Shown in pieces: positions 32,898 through 44,352 of a stretch of DNA of 64,000 nt. Position 1 is the first letter of the stretch; each line of letters opens with the position of its first letter. This stretch comes from Heterobilharzia americana (Eukaryota; Platyhelminthes; Trematoda; Strigeidida; Schistosomatidae): the NCBI GenBank assembly GCA_944470555.2, contig OX104134.1, positions 13,371,248 through 13,435,247 of the forward strand, read 5' to 3'. Both the position numbers and the translations under genes were made by a program. Below the pieces are notes generated by a model that saw only the letters and a list, made by a program, of their open reading frames with translations, was not told where the DNA came from and did no database searches.

Positions 32898-35800
32898 AAT
32901 GTTACTTGTCCCTTGGGTTCCTAGTGGAACATAGGGCTTCAGTAGCACGCCTCCATTTCACTCTCTTCACTGCAGTCTTTTCAACATGGATCCACGACTG
33001 ACCACATACCTCCATTTCTTCCTCACACCATCTCCTCCATGTCATCTTCGCATCGGACACCCAACTCGTCGTTTCCCATTCGCCTTCCACTCAAGGGCTT
33101 GGTCTGCTGCATGATGTCCCTAATCATTCTTCTTAGTGTATGCCCAATCCATCTGCACTTTATTCTAAATATTTGTTGAGCAATAGGTTCTTGATTGGTT
33201 CACTGACAGCCAGCCAGCCAGAGTTCCTTGTTGCTTATTCTTAGTATTCTGGCCATCTGATCTTCAGCAACGAGTGTAGACAGTTGCTGATGAATGTCTG
33301 TAGTTTGTTGGGAATGCTTTCCGTGACGCGCCAAGTCTCTGAACCATATAGCAGCACTGACTTGACTGACATTGGTGTTGAAAATCCGGATCTCATTGAG
33401 ACTTTGTGCTAAGTGCAATGCAGTGCAGCAGATCTCCACACTGGTTTCAGGTTAGTGAAGGTCTGTCTTACTGGCTTTGACATCCTCATCTGTGCCGACG
33501 CCACCTGTAGTTGAAACGATGCTGCCTAGGATGGTAGGTGAAAGAGACTACTCCCTTTAGGTTTCTCCCGTTGATGGTGATCGGTACCTCTTCTTGTTGA
33601 TGATGTTGTTGGTTGGGCACCTTCATCACCTCTGTCTTCTCTACGTCCACCTGAAGGAAGTCCCGTCTTCGCTGACCCACCTCTCCTCTCAACTTGTTGC
33701 TTTTTGCCTGTAGATCTTCGAGTTTCTGCGACAAGACATTAGACATGAATCATCGTCGGTGGAATCCAAATCTCCTTCTGGAGTCTTTACATCAGTCCAG
33801 CCAGCGTATGTCCCTCTTCTCGCTCTTCACAGTTTGTTGCATCATCATGATCATGATGCAGTCGACCACAATCAGGAAGATGATCGGTGATAGTAGGCAC
33901 CCCTGTCTTGTCTTACTCCTGTCATCACTTCAGAGGCTTCGCTGAGCTTTCCATTGTGAATCACTTGGCATGTAGCATTGAATAGCATATAGCTGCTGTT
34001 GAATGAGGTTGATAAAGGTTTGTGGCACTAAAATCGTAGTGTAGAAGCAGCTGCCTGACAAATTACTTCTCGTTCGATGCTGTCGAAGGCCTTTACAAAG
34101 TCGATGAAGTTGGGGTTGAGTTGAGTTGAGTTGACTGTTATTCTATACTCTGTTCTATGATGATGCGTAGTGCAGGGTAGCGTTGTTGTTTGGTCCGCAC
34201 ATGAAGTTTTCCTCCTGGCGTCAGCCAGCCAGCCAACCAACCTGTTCCGGTCGTAATTTTGAATGCAGAGCATTTTTTTAGTCTCTTTAAAATGATGTGG
34301 CTTGATATTTTGCTTGTGGTGGACAGCGGTGGAGCATGATTCCTCGCCAGTTCTTGCAGAGACTTAGGTCTCCCTTCTTTGGGTGTTTGACAAAGTAGCC
34401 CTTCTTAAATCCGCCAGGTACCTTTCCCTCTTCCTTTGCAAACCTTCTGCGGTAGTGTTATGAGCATGTCAGCCGCTGTTGTCTCTGTCTATTTTCGGTG
34501 CTTCTGGAATAATGCCATGTGGTCCCGCTGCTTTCCTGAATTTCAGCAACTTTATGGCATTCAGGAATTCACTTCTGTCTTTGTCGGAGGGCTTGTTTTC
34601 ACTGGTAGTTCTGTAGCTGCAGGTGGTATTTCTGGACAAAGTGCAGGTGGTGGTTGCGGTCGATTCAAGAGGTATTTGAAGTATTCAGCCTATCGTTTCC
34701 TTTGTTTCTCCTCTCTCTTCAGTAACTAAGTTTCCTTCACTATCTTTCATTGGTTTCGTCTGCGTTGATCTCTCTCCTCCTCGATAGTAACCTGGTTATT
34801 TGATAGTGTTGTCAGGTCTCTGTCTTTCCTACCAGCAGCCTATTCTGCTTCACTTGGCAGTGTGTCGTGGAAGTGTGTTTTGTCTTTCCGTGCACTCTTC
34901 TTCACTTCTTTGTCCAGTGTAGTGTTTATTAATGGTGTTCAGTTCCTCTTCCTTCCCCTCCTCCATTAGCTTCCATGTGTGCGTCGAGATCCATTCCTTG
35001 TCTTGTTTATTCTTCCTTCCCAACACGGTTATGCAGGTTTCCTTCCACGTCTCTTTCAACGAGTTCCAGTGTTCTTCTGTGCATGTTTCTTCAGGAATGT
35101 TGCCCAATATCTCCCACTTTGTCTTGATGGCTGACGTGAAGATGTCCTCTGTAGTTTCGTCCTTCAGTTTCTGGTCTAGGTGTTGAACTTGAACTGTGGT
35201 CGTCTATCACCAACTTCCTTGAAGGCTTTTAACTTGATTTGGAAGGCAGGTTCCTTGCACTAGACAGTGAGTGGTGTGAACCTACATCTGCTCCTCTTCT
35301 TCGTCTTGTGTCCAGTCCAGTAGGCTACGTCTCCACTTTCTCAGATTCAGATGAAGTCGATCTGGCTTTTAGTGTGTCCTGGTGTCTGGTGAAATCCATG
35401 TCACTTTGTGAATATACTTGTGTTCGTACACACTGCCTCCAATCACCAAATCGTTGAATGCGCAGAAGTCTGCAGACAGTTCTCCATTCTCGTGCATTTC
35501 ACCGAGCGCTTCTTGACCCATGGTTAGTTCTCTTCCTGTGTTGTCCCCTCCCAGTTTGGCATTCATCTCACCCCACCCATTAGAATTTCGATGTCGCCAA
35601 CTGACGTCTTGTCCAGCACTGGTTGCAGTTGTCTGTAGAATTCCTCCTTCTTCTCTTGATCCGCATTACTTGTAAGTGCGTAGCGTGGAATTGTATGACT
35701 GTGAACTTCCTTCTATCTGAGTCGAACCTTGATGTCATGATCCTGATGCTGGAGGAGATTGGTTCCCACTGTATGAGAGCCTTCAATGCTGTTGGGGACA

Positions 35801-36300
35801 TCATAATAACCACTCGAAAACTCAATGTGTTCATGTTTGTCGTCTGGGCGAGAATATCGGAGTAGATTATTGACTTCTCTCCAGTTGATAGTTTGGAGAG
35901 TCCACTTGCATTCCATCTGCTGATTCCTAGCAGATTCCAAGCACTTCAATGTGATACCTTCTCATTTCCTTTGCAATCTGGACAGCCTTGCCAGCCAGCT
36001 TCAAACATGGTGTGGACATTCCATGTCTCCATGTTCACTTTCTCTTTCATCGAGAGAGAGAAAAAACATCGGCGAACTGGCTTCCCGAAGGCTTTCATCA
36101 ACCAGCGTCATTTCTTCTCCCCGATTCCAGCGAGGAATAAATTCGATATAATGTTTTATATTTTCTTTGTGCTTTGAAGTTTCTTTAGGGATTGGATTGG
36201 TTTTGGGGGGTAGGGTTGCTAGCCCTATGCCCAACCTTCCCTCTTTATCCGGGTTTAGGACCAGCTGGTAACTAGTGAACTTGTTAACCAGGTGAGGTTG
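32898..36300 (-). mobile_element. RTE-type retrotransposon, copy B, near full length, decayed
   Basis: On the minus strand the 5' end (36300) has the family 5' block, then endonuclease frames at 35370-35830 (MNAKLGGDNTGRELTM, TWISPDTRTH). RT pieces follow at 34030-34270 (NFIDFVKAFDSIEREV) and around 33486-33746 (VDVEKTEVMKVPNQ), then a C-terminal piece at 33200-33439. The 3' end near 32900 has a short TTATTAAT-rich tail. About 3.4 kb, the usual size for RTE elements. Frameshifts and stops prevent expression of an intact protein. Confidence 0.85.
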
Positions 36301-37194
36301 GGTAGTACCAGGCTACTTATATATTTCAGTAGTGTGTTCTGACATATATTTTGGACGTTTCATGGAAATAAGACTGGTACCATATTTTAACACCTAATGG
36401 TGAACAAATTACCTTATTTATTCACTTACAATCCAGGTTATTATTGAACATAAAGGTAAGGTATTTATATAGTGGAGTGACATGCTTGACTGAAGTAAAA
36501 TCTATGTAGGTGGGCACTTTTGAGTTCAGCTACTGCTTTGGTCTTCAAGGGCTACCTATCTGACAACTGTCTTCGACTAATGTTATTGTCAGCTAAATGA
36601 ACCATCCAACTGAATAATTATTACAGAAAGTTGAAATCCATTTTTGGTTTCTTTCAAGTAACACTGAGAACGGAATTTTAATTAAGTTTTCAAAGGTGGT
36701 GCATTCACTAATCAATCTGCTGCATAATTAATTTCAGTTTTAGTAGGATTACCATCACCCATTTAGTAAAGTAAGCTGACACGGGGTAAATAGCACGAAA
36801 ATGCAAAGTGCACCAGGCACCTGGCAAATAACAATGCATGCGAATCAGGCTAACGTAGACGAAGCATAGACTGGTGCTTTGTACTAAATCTTTGACTCAC
36901 TTCAACTTGACCCTGAACGTTTTACCTGATTGGTCTAAATTGGTCATAAACAAAATTTGCCTGCCTCTTCCATTTCTCTCAACCCTAATTACCATTTTCA
37001 TTGGATTTAACAGCAATTGATTTTTCTCATTATTCATGACCTTACCTTAGTGACTTCCACCTCAGGCTGCATTTAAACAATGCCATAAGACGCCGACTTA
37101 GCATGGTGAAAAGAATTCAACTTATTTCACTTTAAAGACTGTAATCCGCAAGGAAAATTAAATTTGAATAGTGGGAGATTGAAATAACTCTAAT
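36301..37194. other. Spacer between RTE copies B and C
   Basis: AT-rich; no supported feature. Confidence 0.45.
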
Positions 37195-37197
37195 AGT

Positions 37198-37200
37198 GGC

Positions 37201-37250
<50 letters not shown>

Positions 37251-40200
37251 TATTATTAGTCCCTTGGGTTCCTAATCGAACATACGGCCTCAGTAGCACG
37301 TCTCCAGTGAACTCTGCTCTCTGAAATCTTTCCAACCTGGCTCCACGACTGCCCACAAGCTCTCACTTCCTCCTCGCACCATCTCCTCCATGTCACCCTC
37401 ACCTTGAACGCACAACTCGTCGCCTCCTATCGGGGTTCCACTCGACGGCTTGGCCTGACGCGTGATGTCCCCAGTCCGCCTTCTCAGTGTATGCCCAATC
37501 CAATCCATATCCACTTTCTTCTGCATATTTGTTCAGCGATAGCTTCTTGGTTGGTTCGTTCCAAAGCTCCCTGTTGCTTATTCTGATTATTCTGGCAATC
37601 CATCTGATCTTCAGTAACGAGCCAGCGTAAGCAGTTGTTGATGAATGTCTGTAGTTTATTGGAAATCCCTTTCGTAACGCGCCAAGTCTCTGAACCATAC
37701 AGAAGCACTGACTTGACGTTGGTGTTGAAAATCCACATCTTGTTCCACACGCTGAGTGGAGTGCAGAAGATCTCCACACTGGTTTCAGGCTAATTAACGC
37801 CTGTCTTGCTTTCCCGATCCTGCCTGACTTTGACGTCCTCATCTGTGCCTGTGCCGCCTGTAGTTGAAACAGTGCTTCCTAGATAGGTGAAGGAGGTTAC
37901 TTCCTTTAGGTTTCTCCGGTTCATGGTGATTGGATTTTGTTGTTGCTGTTGTCGTTGGTTGGGTATCTTAATCACTTCTGTCTTCTCTATATTCACTTGA
38001 AGTCTCGTCTTCGCTGCCCCACCTCTTCTGCCAACTTGTTAGTTTTCGCCTGTAGATCTTCAAGTTTCTACGACATAAGACACAAGTCATCACTGGCGAA
38101 ATCCAGATCTTCTAGGTTCTTTTCCGCAGTCCAGCGTATCCCCCTCTTCTCACAGCTCCTCACTGTTTGTTGCATGATCCAGTCCACTACAATCAGGAAT
38201 ATCAGGAGTGATAGTAGGCAACCCTGTTTCACTCCTGTTTTCACTTCAATAGCATCGCTCAACTTCCCATTGTGAATTAATTGGCATGTGGCGCCCTCAT
38301 ATAGTTGTTGAATGAGGTTGATAAAGGTTTGTGGTATTCCGTAGTAATGAAGCAGTTTCCAAATTACCTCTCGGTCGACGCTGTCAAAGGCCTTCTCAAA
38401 GTCGATAAAGTTGAGGTGTAGAGTTGACTGCCATTCTATACTCTGTTCTATGATGATGCGTAGTGTAGCGTTGCAATTTGGTCTGCACATGATTTGTACT
38501 TCCTGAAGCCAATCAGCCAGCCTTATCCAGTGATAGTTTTAAATCCAGTGCATCCCTTAGCCTCTCCAGGATGATGCGGCTTAATATTTTGCTTGCTTTG
38601 GGTGGACAGGAGAGTAATTCCGCACCAGTTCTTGCAAACACTTAAGTCTCCCTTCTTCGGGAGTTTGACAAGGTAACCCTTCTTCCAATCACTAACCAGG
38701 TACCTCCCCTTCCTTCCACACCTTCTGCAATAGTGGTGTGAGCATGTCCGCTGTTGTCGTCTCTGCATCTGTTCTCAGTGCTTCTGGCGGTATCCCATCT
38801 GGTCCTGCTGCTTTCCCGCATTTCAATAGCTTTATGGCGTTCATAACTTCCATCTTTGTTGAGGGATTTATGTTCACTGGTAGTTCAGCGGCTGGACTGC
38901 TGGTGGTATTTCTGGACAAAGTGCAGGTGGTGGTAGTGGTCGATTCAAGAGGTATTTGAAGTGGTCGGCCCATCGTTTCCTTTGTTTCCATTCTTTCGTA
39001 ATTATATTTCCGTCATCACCTTTTATTGGTTTCGCCTGCGTTGATCTCTTCCCAGATAGCAACCTGGTTATTTGATACAATGCTGTCAGGTCTCTGTCTC
39101 TCCTACCTGCAGCCTGTTCTGCTTCACTTGTCAGTGTGTCGTGTTTTATACATGCACTCAGTTCCCCTTGTCGTTGTTCATCCTGCACTGCACTGGTTCA
39201 TCTTCTGCTTCACCATCACCATCTTCCTCTCCCTCCTCTATCAGCTCCCATGTATCAGTCGAGATCCATTCCTTATCTTGTCTTCTTTCATCTTCCTTCC
39301 TAATACGGCTGTCCAGGTTTCTTTCTACATAACTTTCAAAGACTTCCAGTGTTCTTCCACACAGGTCTCTTCAGGGATGTTCCTCGATATCTCCCATTTT
39401 GTCTTGATGGCTGACCGGCGTGAAGATTTCCTTTGTAGTTTCATCCTTCAGTTTCCGAGTGTTCTACTTGAACTGTGGTCGTCTATCACCTGCTTCCTTG
39501 AAGGCTTTTAACTGGATTTGGAAGGCAGGTTCCTTGCACTAGACAGTGAGTGGTGTGAACCTACATCTGCTCCTCTTCTTGACCTTGTGTCAAGTAGGCT
39601 GACTGCGTCTCCACTTTCTTCACACTTGAGATAAAGTCGATCTGATTTTTGGTGTAGTGTGTCCTGGTGTCTGGTGAAATCCATGTTGCTCGCTTTGTGG
39701 ATATTCTTGTGCTTGAACACACTGCCTCGCCTCCAATCACCAAATTGTTGAATGCACAGAATTCTGAAAACAATTCTCCATTCTCATTCTTCATTTCACC
39801 TAGCACTTCTCGACCCATGGTTAGTTCTCTTCCTGTGTTGTCCCCTCCCAGTTCGGCATTCATGTCGCCACACCCATTTGAATTTCGATATCGCCAACTG
39901 AGGTCTTGTCCAGTGTTGATTGAAGTTGTCTGTAGAATTCCTCCTTTTTCTCCTGCTCTGCATTATTTGTAGGTGCATAGCATTGAATGATTGTGACCTT
40001 CCTTACTTTTGAGTTGAACCTTACTGTCATGATCCTGATGCTGGAGAAGATTGGTTCCCACTGCATGAGGGCCTTCAATGCTGTTGGGGACATCATGGTA
40101 GCCACTCGAAAACTCAGTGTGCTCGTGATTGTTGTCTGGGTGACAATATCGGAGTAGATTATTGACTCTCCAGTTGACAGTTTGAAGAGTCCACTTGCAT

Positions 40201-40583
40201 TCCATCTGCTGATTCCTAGCAGATTCCAAGCACTTCAGTGTGATACCTTCTCATCTCCTTTGCAATCTGGGCTGCCTTGCTGGGTTCAAACATGGTGTGG
40301 ACATTCCATGTCCCGACGTTTACATTCGCTTTCATCGAGAGAGAGAAGAAACATCGGCCAATTGGCTTCTGTGAGGCTTTCACCAACTGTCGTCATTTCT
40401 CCTCTCTGATCCCAGTGAGGAATTATTTTTTTATAATTTTTGTATATCGTTTGTGCTTTGAAGTTTCTTTAGCGGTTAGATTTGTTTTACGGGGTAGGGT
40501 TGCTAGCCCTATGCCCAACCTTCCCTCTTTACCCCGGCTTAGGACTGGCTAGTAACTAGTGAACTAGTTAACCAGGCGAGGTT
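37198..40583 (-). mobile_element. RTE-type retrotransposon, copy C, near full length
   Basis: Best preserved family-1 copy. Minus strand from 40583: 5' block, then VNVGTWNVHTMFEPSK at about 40320-40270 (start of AP endonuclease), MNAELGGDNTGRELTM, TWISPDTRTH and QIDFIS at 39640-39863. The linker and RT entry follow (KCGKAAGPDGIPPEAL, 38800). The palm at 38068-38490 reads FIDFEKAFDSVDREVIW, GVKQGCLL and DFASDDLCLMS. A C-terminal part lies at 37399-38000 (LKEVTSFTYLGSTVSTT, LLYGSETWRVTKG). Several frameshifts separate these blocks. The 3' end is a long TTA tract. Confidence 0.9.
37200..37258. repeat. (TTA)n tract at 3' end of RTE copy C
   Basis: About 19 TTA/ATT units with one TTACTA interruption, abutting the element's 3' terminal sequence (CCCTTGGGTTCC on plus). 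RTE elements end in short simple repeats; this one is expanded. Confidence 0.95.
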
Positions 40584-41130
40584 CTAATTGTGGCAGTGAC
40601 TATGATAATGTTGCTAGTTAATACAAGTGTAAAACCTGGGCACTATAGTAGAATGTAATTCTATATTAGATTTGTTGATTTGATACAGTATTATTTACCT
40701 CATGACGTTTCGAGCATAAATCATTTCTCATAATCATATCAGTGTAATCACACTTCTTTCGACATTTGATTTCTGTAGTCTTATCACCTCATATTCTTTG
40801 TTTTATTACAAGTAAATTTTCCGCATAAGTATTGGTCGGGTGTTGATTCGATGAACAAAGATTCAGTAATCTCTCTCCACCTAATTATACTGGACTAATG
40901 GTGTTGTCCCATTCTATTGTGTGATTGTGTTAATGCGTAGATTGCAACAGCCGAGGATTTTTTTTCTACATTACTGATCTTACTGAGGTCTGTCATTTTA
41001 TATTTAGCTAAATTCCTAGCTCTTCCTTTCTGATTCAGTTCGATTGGGATTGGGATGAGAAGTCCTGACTAGGCAGACAGTAGGATACGATCAAGCGATA
41101 GTGACACGTCACGAATTCATATGGTAGTCA
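40584..41130. other. Non-coding stretch
   Basis: At about 40700-40745 the minus strand has GCTCGAAACGTCATG, similar to the box at 7.9 kb; too weak to call. Nothing else seen. Confidence 0.35.
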
Positions 41131-41134
41131 GACA

Positions 41135-41283
41135 AAACCCCTAGTGATTGAAGTGAAATAAAAATCTGGTCAGCAGTCGGACCTCGTAGCTCAGTTGGTA
41201 AAGCATCTGGCTGGGAACTCGGCGGTTGCTTGTTCAAATCTGGCCGCTGTGCAAATTTCCATTTCACCTTCAATCATCACCCA
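41135..41283 (+). mobile_element. tRNA-like SINE head or tRNA pseudogene with inverted flanks
   Basis: TCGTAGCTCAGTTGGTAAAG is a clean A box and D arm, and GGTTGCTTGTTCAAATC a B-box-like T arm, but acceptor and anticodon stems do not pair, so this is not a functional tRNA gene. It is bracketed by AGTGATTGAAGTGAAAT (about 41134) and an imperfect reverse complement near 41265. Confidence 0.6.
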
Positions 41284-41289
41284 GTATTA

Positions 41290-41645
41290 AATTCCTACGT
41301 TCCGATTATCGAACTGATCCCCACCTGCTAGTTTGACCTATGTACTTGGCCTCACAGTCATTGCATGGGATTTGCAGATTAAAGTATTTTGTTTAACTGG
41401 GTCTATCGGATCTTTAAGCCAGCATAACTTATCTCTGAGTGGGTTTGTAGGTTTAAATACCGCCCTAATCCCAACCTTGTTGAGAATCCTACGTAAAGTT
41501 TACGATATTCTTTCCTTATATGGTGACACGACAGAGACTTTGAACTTATTTCTACTCCTGTTGTCTGCATTATTGATATTCTTATTAGTGTTATTATTTT
41601 GTTTCTTACGTGTTCGTACAAATTTCTCAATAAACGGTAGAGACT
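41290..41645 (-). mobile_element. Penelope-like C-terminal fragment, second lineage
   Basis: Minus strand reads SPYxERI, LRRILNKVGIRAVFKPTN, LRDKLCWLKDPIDP and KQNTLICKSHAMT with frame shifts. The FKPTNTLRDKL, LKDPI and IPC order precedes the GIY-YIG domain in a class of Penelope-like elements. The GIY and YIG residues themselves are not preserved here. Different in sequence from the element at 46.7-47.7 kb. Confidence 0.5.
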
Positions 41646-42810
41646 AATTATAAATTATTAACGCTTTTTTACATAATCAGTTCCTTGTTTAAGTTCCTAC
41701 GCTGACTAATGAGTTTTTTAGCTGTCATCTAGACATTTGACTAAACCTATCTTAACTGACATTCGATGAGTTAATACCTGTTAGAATGTGTCGGTTTCCT
41801 GTAGACGGTAGTGTTCAAACCACCATCTGTCCTTCGTTTCACTTTTCAATCCAACATGGGTAATTCTCCTTGTTCGTTTTATACCTCGTAAGTGTATTGA
41901 GTCTACTACTGAGGTTATATGTGTCAGGAAACCATCGATATGTTGATGACTTAAAGGGTGGATGATAACAAAAACGGATTACCTTAGATTTTGAAATCAT
42001 TCTTAGGGTGCATGTAGATCACAAAGGAGTAAAAACATGGTAGACGTAATAAACAGTCAAAGGTTTATGTGATCTGAAAGAAACAAGTTAGTTTGGCTGA
42101 AATTAAAATGCTTTGTAACATATTACAACTATTGGGAAGATTACATGAAGTAACACCGGATACTATTCAATGAAAAATAACACCGATAATTACGACAAAA
42201 GATTATAAAGAATAATCCAACAAATGAGAAGGTAGAAACAAACCGAAACGAAATTAATTTCAGGCTAAGTTAAAGGCAAAGATTATAAGTACTTCTTTTG
42301 CACACAGAGGTCAGGTTTCAGTTAATGGATAGCCAAAACTTCTGCCGTTTTTATAAGTTGAAGACAGACAAAACGTGAAATATTTCACTTGTCTTCCTAA
42401 CTAAATAGTTCATACAACCAAAGTATGAAATTAAGAATACATCTACGTTCTTTGAACATCAGTATATAAATATTTAAGTCAAAATGGGATTTGATGGTTT
42501 GAGAAATTTGGATGTCACTTCACTTTCTAAACACGAAGGGTGACAAACCAAACATCATGCATCGAACCTTATTTTACTCACCAGCTGGACGTCCCACCCT
42601 GTCGATGAGTATTTTTGCTTTCACTAAGACATAGCTTGAATTCTACTGCTACCTACTATCTATTACTATCAAAACGGAATTACTGACAGTATCAAGAAAT
42701 CTGCACAACGGTAATTATATGTTAACAATAAACACTCAATCCAGTTCAAAATAATCAACAGGATGAACTTGATGTCTGTCATGTCTAACTATACCTGTTA
42801 CGCGACGTCT
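41646..42810. other. Non-coding AT-rich stretch
   Basis: No supported feature. Confidence 0.45.
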
Positions 42811-42814
42811 GGTT

Positions 42815-42972
42815 GTCGCAGTTCATCGTATAGTGGATAATGGTCTGACGTTAGAATAGGAGGTGAGGGGTTGTGCTAGTTCCGGGTTTCACTTGGGACA
42901 ATAGTACATAAGAAAGCAGTCCTATTCATCTGACGAGTCCCAAATAGGCCAAAAACCATGATGATAATAATA
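42815..42972 (+). mobile_element. Sm-alpha-like ribozyme SINE (family B)
   Basis: A-box-like CGTATAGTGGATAATGG, B-box-like GCTAGTTCCGGGTTTCAC, then CTGACGAGTCCCAAATAGG, ending in an ATGATAATAATAA tail. Same layout as 24495-24665. Confidence 0.65.
42930..42955 (+). ncRNA. Sm-alpha hammerhead, truncated
   Basis: CTGACGAG and stem-loop II TCC-CAAATA-GG are intact, but CGAAAC and the cleavage triplet are replaced by CCAAAAACC and then the tail. Inactive by sequence. Confidence 0.65.
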
Positions 42973-44170
42973 ATTGCACTTTGCAGACAGTATTCTAAAG
43001 TCAACATGAGTTATCCATATCAACTGAAATTTCAAAAGCATTCAGCATTAATGATCAAGGAATTTGGAAGGGATCAGCATTACATTTGTTTCTCTAGTCT
43101 TTAGCTTTGCGATATAAATTTAAAAGTGGGATATTGCGAGATCAGAAAAGTCTTTAAATCATTCAATTTTTCATGCGCTCCTACTTACTAAGATTCTGAT
43201 TGCTCAGTTGTATAGATTACACTAATAATATCACTTTCCTATATTAACCCGTGATTCATAATACCATTATGAATTTTTTTCAACCTTGTACGTACGGCTT
43301 ACGTTGATGAGTTCAATTAGGCGATGAATTTAAGTTGTGGGCTACATGCACCTAGAGTATTAGTTTATTTGCTATAATCCAAGTCTAATGACTAAGGTGT
43401 CTGATGTTAATTTAAATCAAAGGAGGCAGAGTAGCCAATGAATCATGCACCCATTACTTGGAAATGTAATGATTAATCCAGTGAATTCCTGAAGGATTAT
43501 TTTCAGTTACCTACCAATTACGTATAATTTGCAAAATTAATGTTATCGAGGTCTGTCAAAACCTTTTTGCCATCAAGTTGTCTGCGTTGAATGCTTCTAA
43601 GTTGTTTAACAAGACGAGATTATCCTATTCAACTGTCTTTCTTTTCAAAGGTTATTCGAAGCAAAACATGTTAGTTAAAATAACTGGCAGCTATCATCAC
43701 CGATGTAAAATAAACCTTTCAAAACATACTGGGCCAATGAAAAGAAATAGAGATTGAAGGTTTGTAGGAAGCCATTTTCTACCCTTTCAGTTATTATCCT
43801 ACATGATTTTACTGAAGGAAAGCTGAAACCATCTAGTTAGTCCTTCTTATTGTATAGATTTATAGTGCACCTTCTTGGCACGAAAATAATTCCAGGCTTA
43901 GAATAAATAAATAACACTTAAAATATCTTTAAAAAAGTTCGTTTTAGCATATAAGCATCCGCTCGTTGACATTCTCCACTTTTGCATCTTCTTTGTTCTG
44001 GTCGGCAGTATCTAGTTCAGATTCCTTAGCTTAGCCATTCTTAGACAGTTAACATTCTTCCCCTAATATAACCTCTTTATCTCCGACTAATAAACAGACT
44101 CTTTGTCTGAGTACTTTTTACCACATAACGTGATTCCAATTTGTACTTTGTTATCAGAACTTAAACGTAG
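42973..44170. other. Non-coding AT-rich stretch
   Basis: No supported feature. Confidence 0.45.
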
Positions 44171-44174
44171 GTGG

Positions 44175-44352
44175 GCCGTGATTAGTTGGGTATTGGAGCA
44201 TATTAATTTATGTAAGGCTGGTCAAGTGTTAGGCAATGGTAACATACCAAGACCCACCTATCTCAGTAATATGTAGGGGTGTGTAGTGTTACTATTCCGT
44301 AACCTTTGATCAACCCTACTTAACTTGATGTGCTCTAATACCCGCTTAACCA
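44175..44352. repeat. Imperfect inverted repeat
   Basis: AGTTGGGTATTGGAGCAT near 44183 pairs imperfectly with ATGTGCTCTAATACCCGC near 44329; the arms are about 38 bases with a loop of about 95. No coding content. Could be a small MITE-like element or part of a longer terminal repeat. Confidence 0.5.

Noticed and set aside
40695..40745. Hammerhead on minus containing CTCGAAACGTCATG
   Set aside because: GAAACGTC is present, but no helix I partner for ATGAGG and no proper stem II could be found.
41179..41255. Functional tRNA gene
   Set aside because: A and B boxes are present, but acceptor and anticodon stems do not pair and the 3' end lacks a complementary strand.
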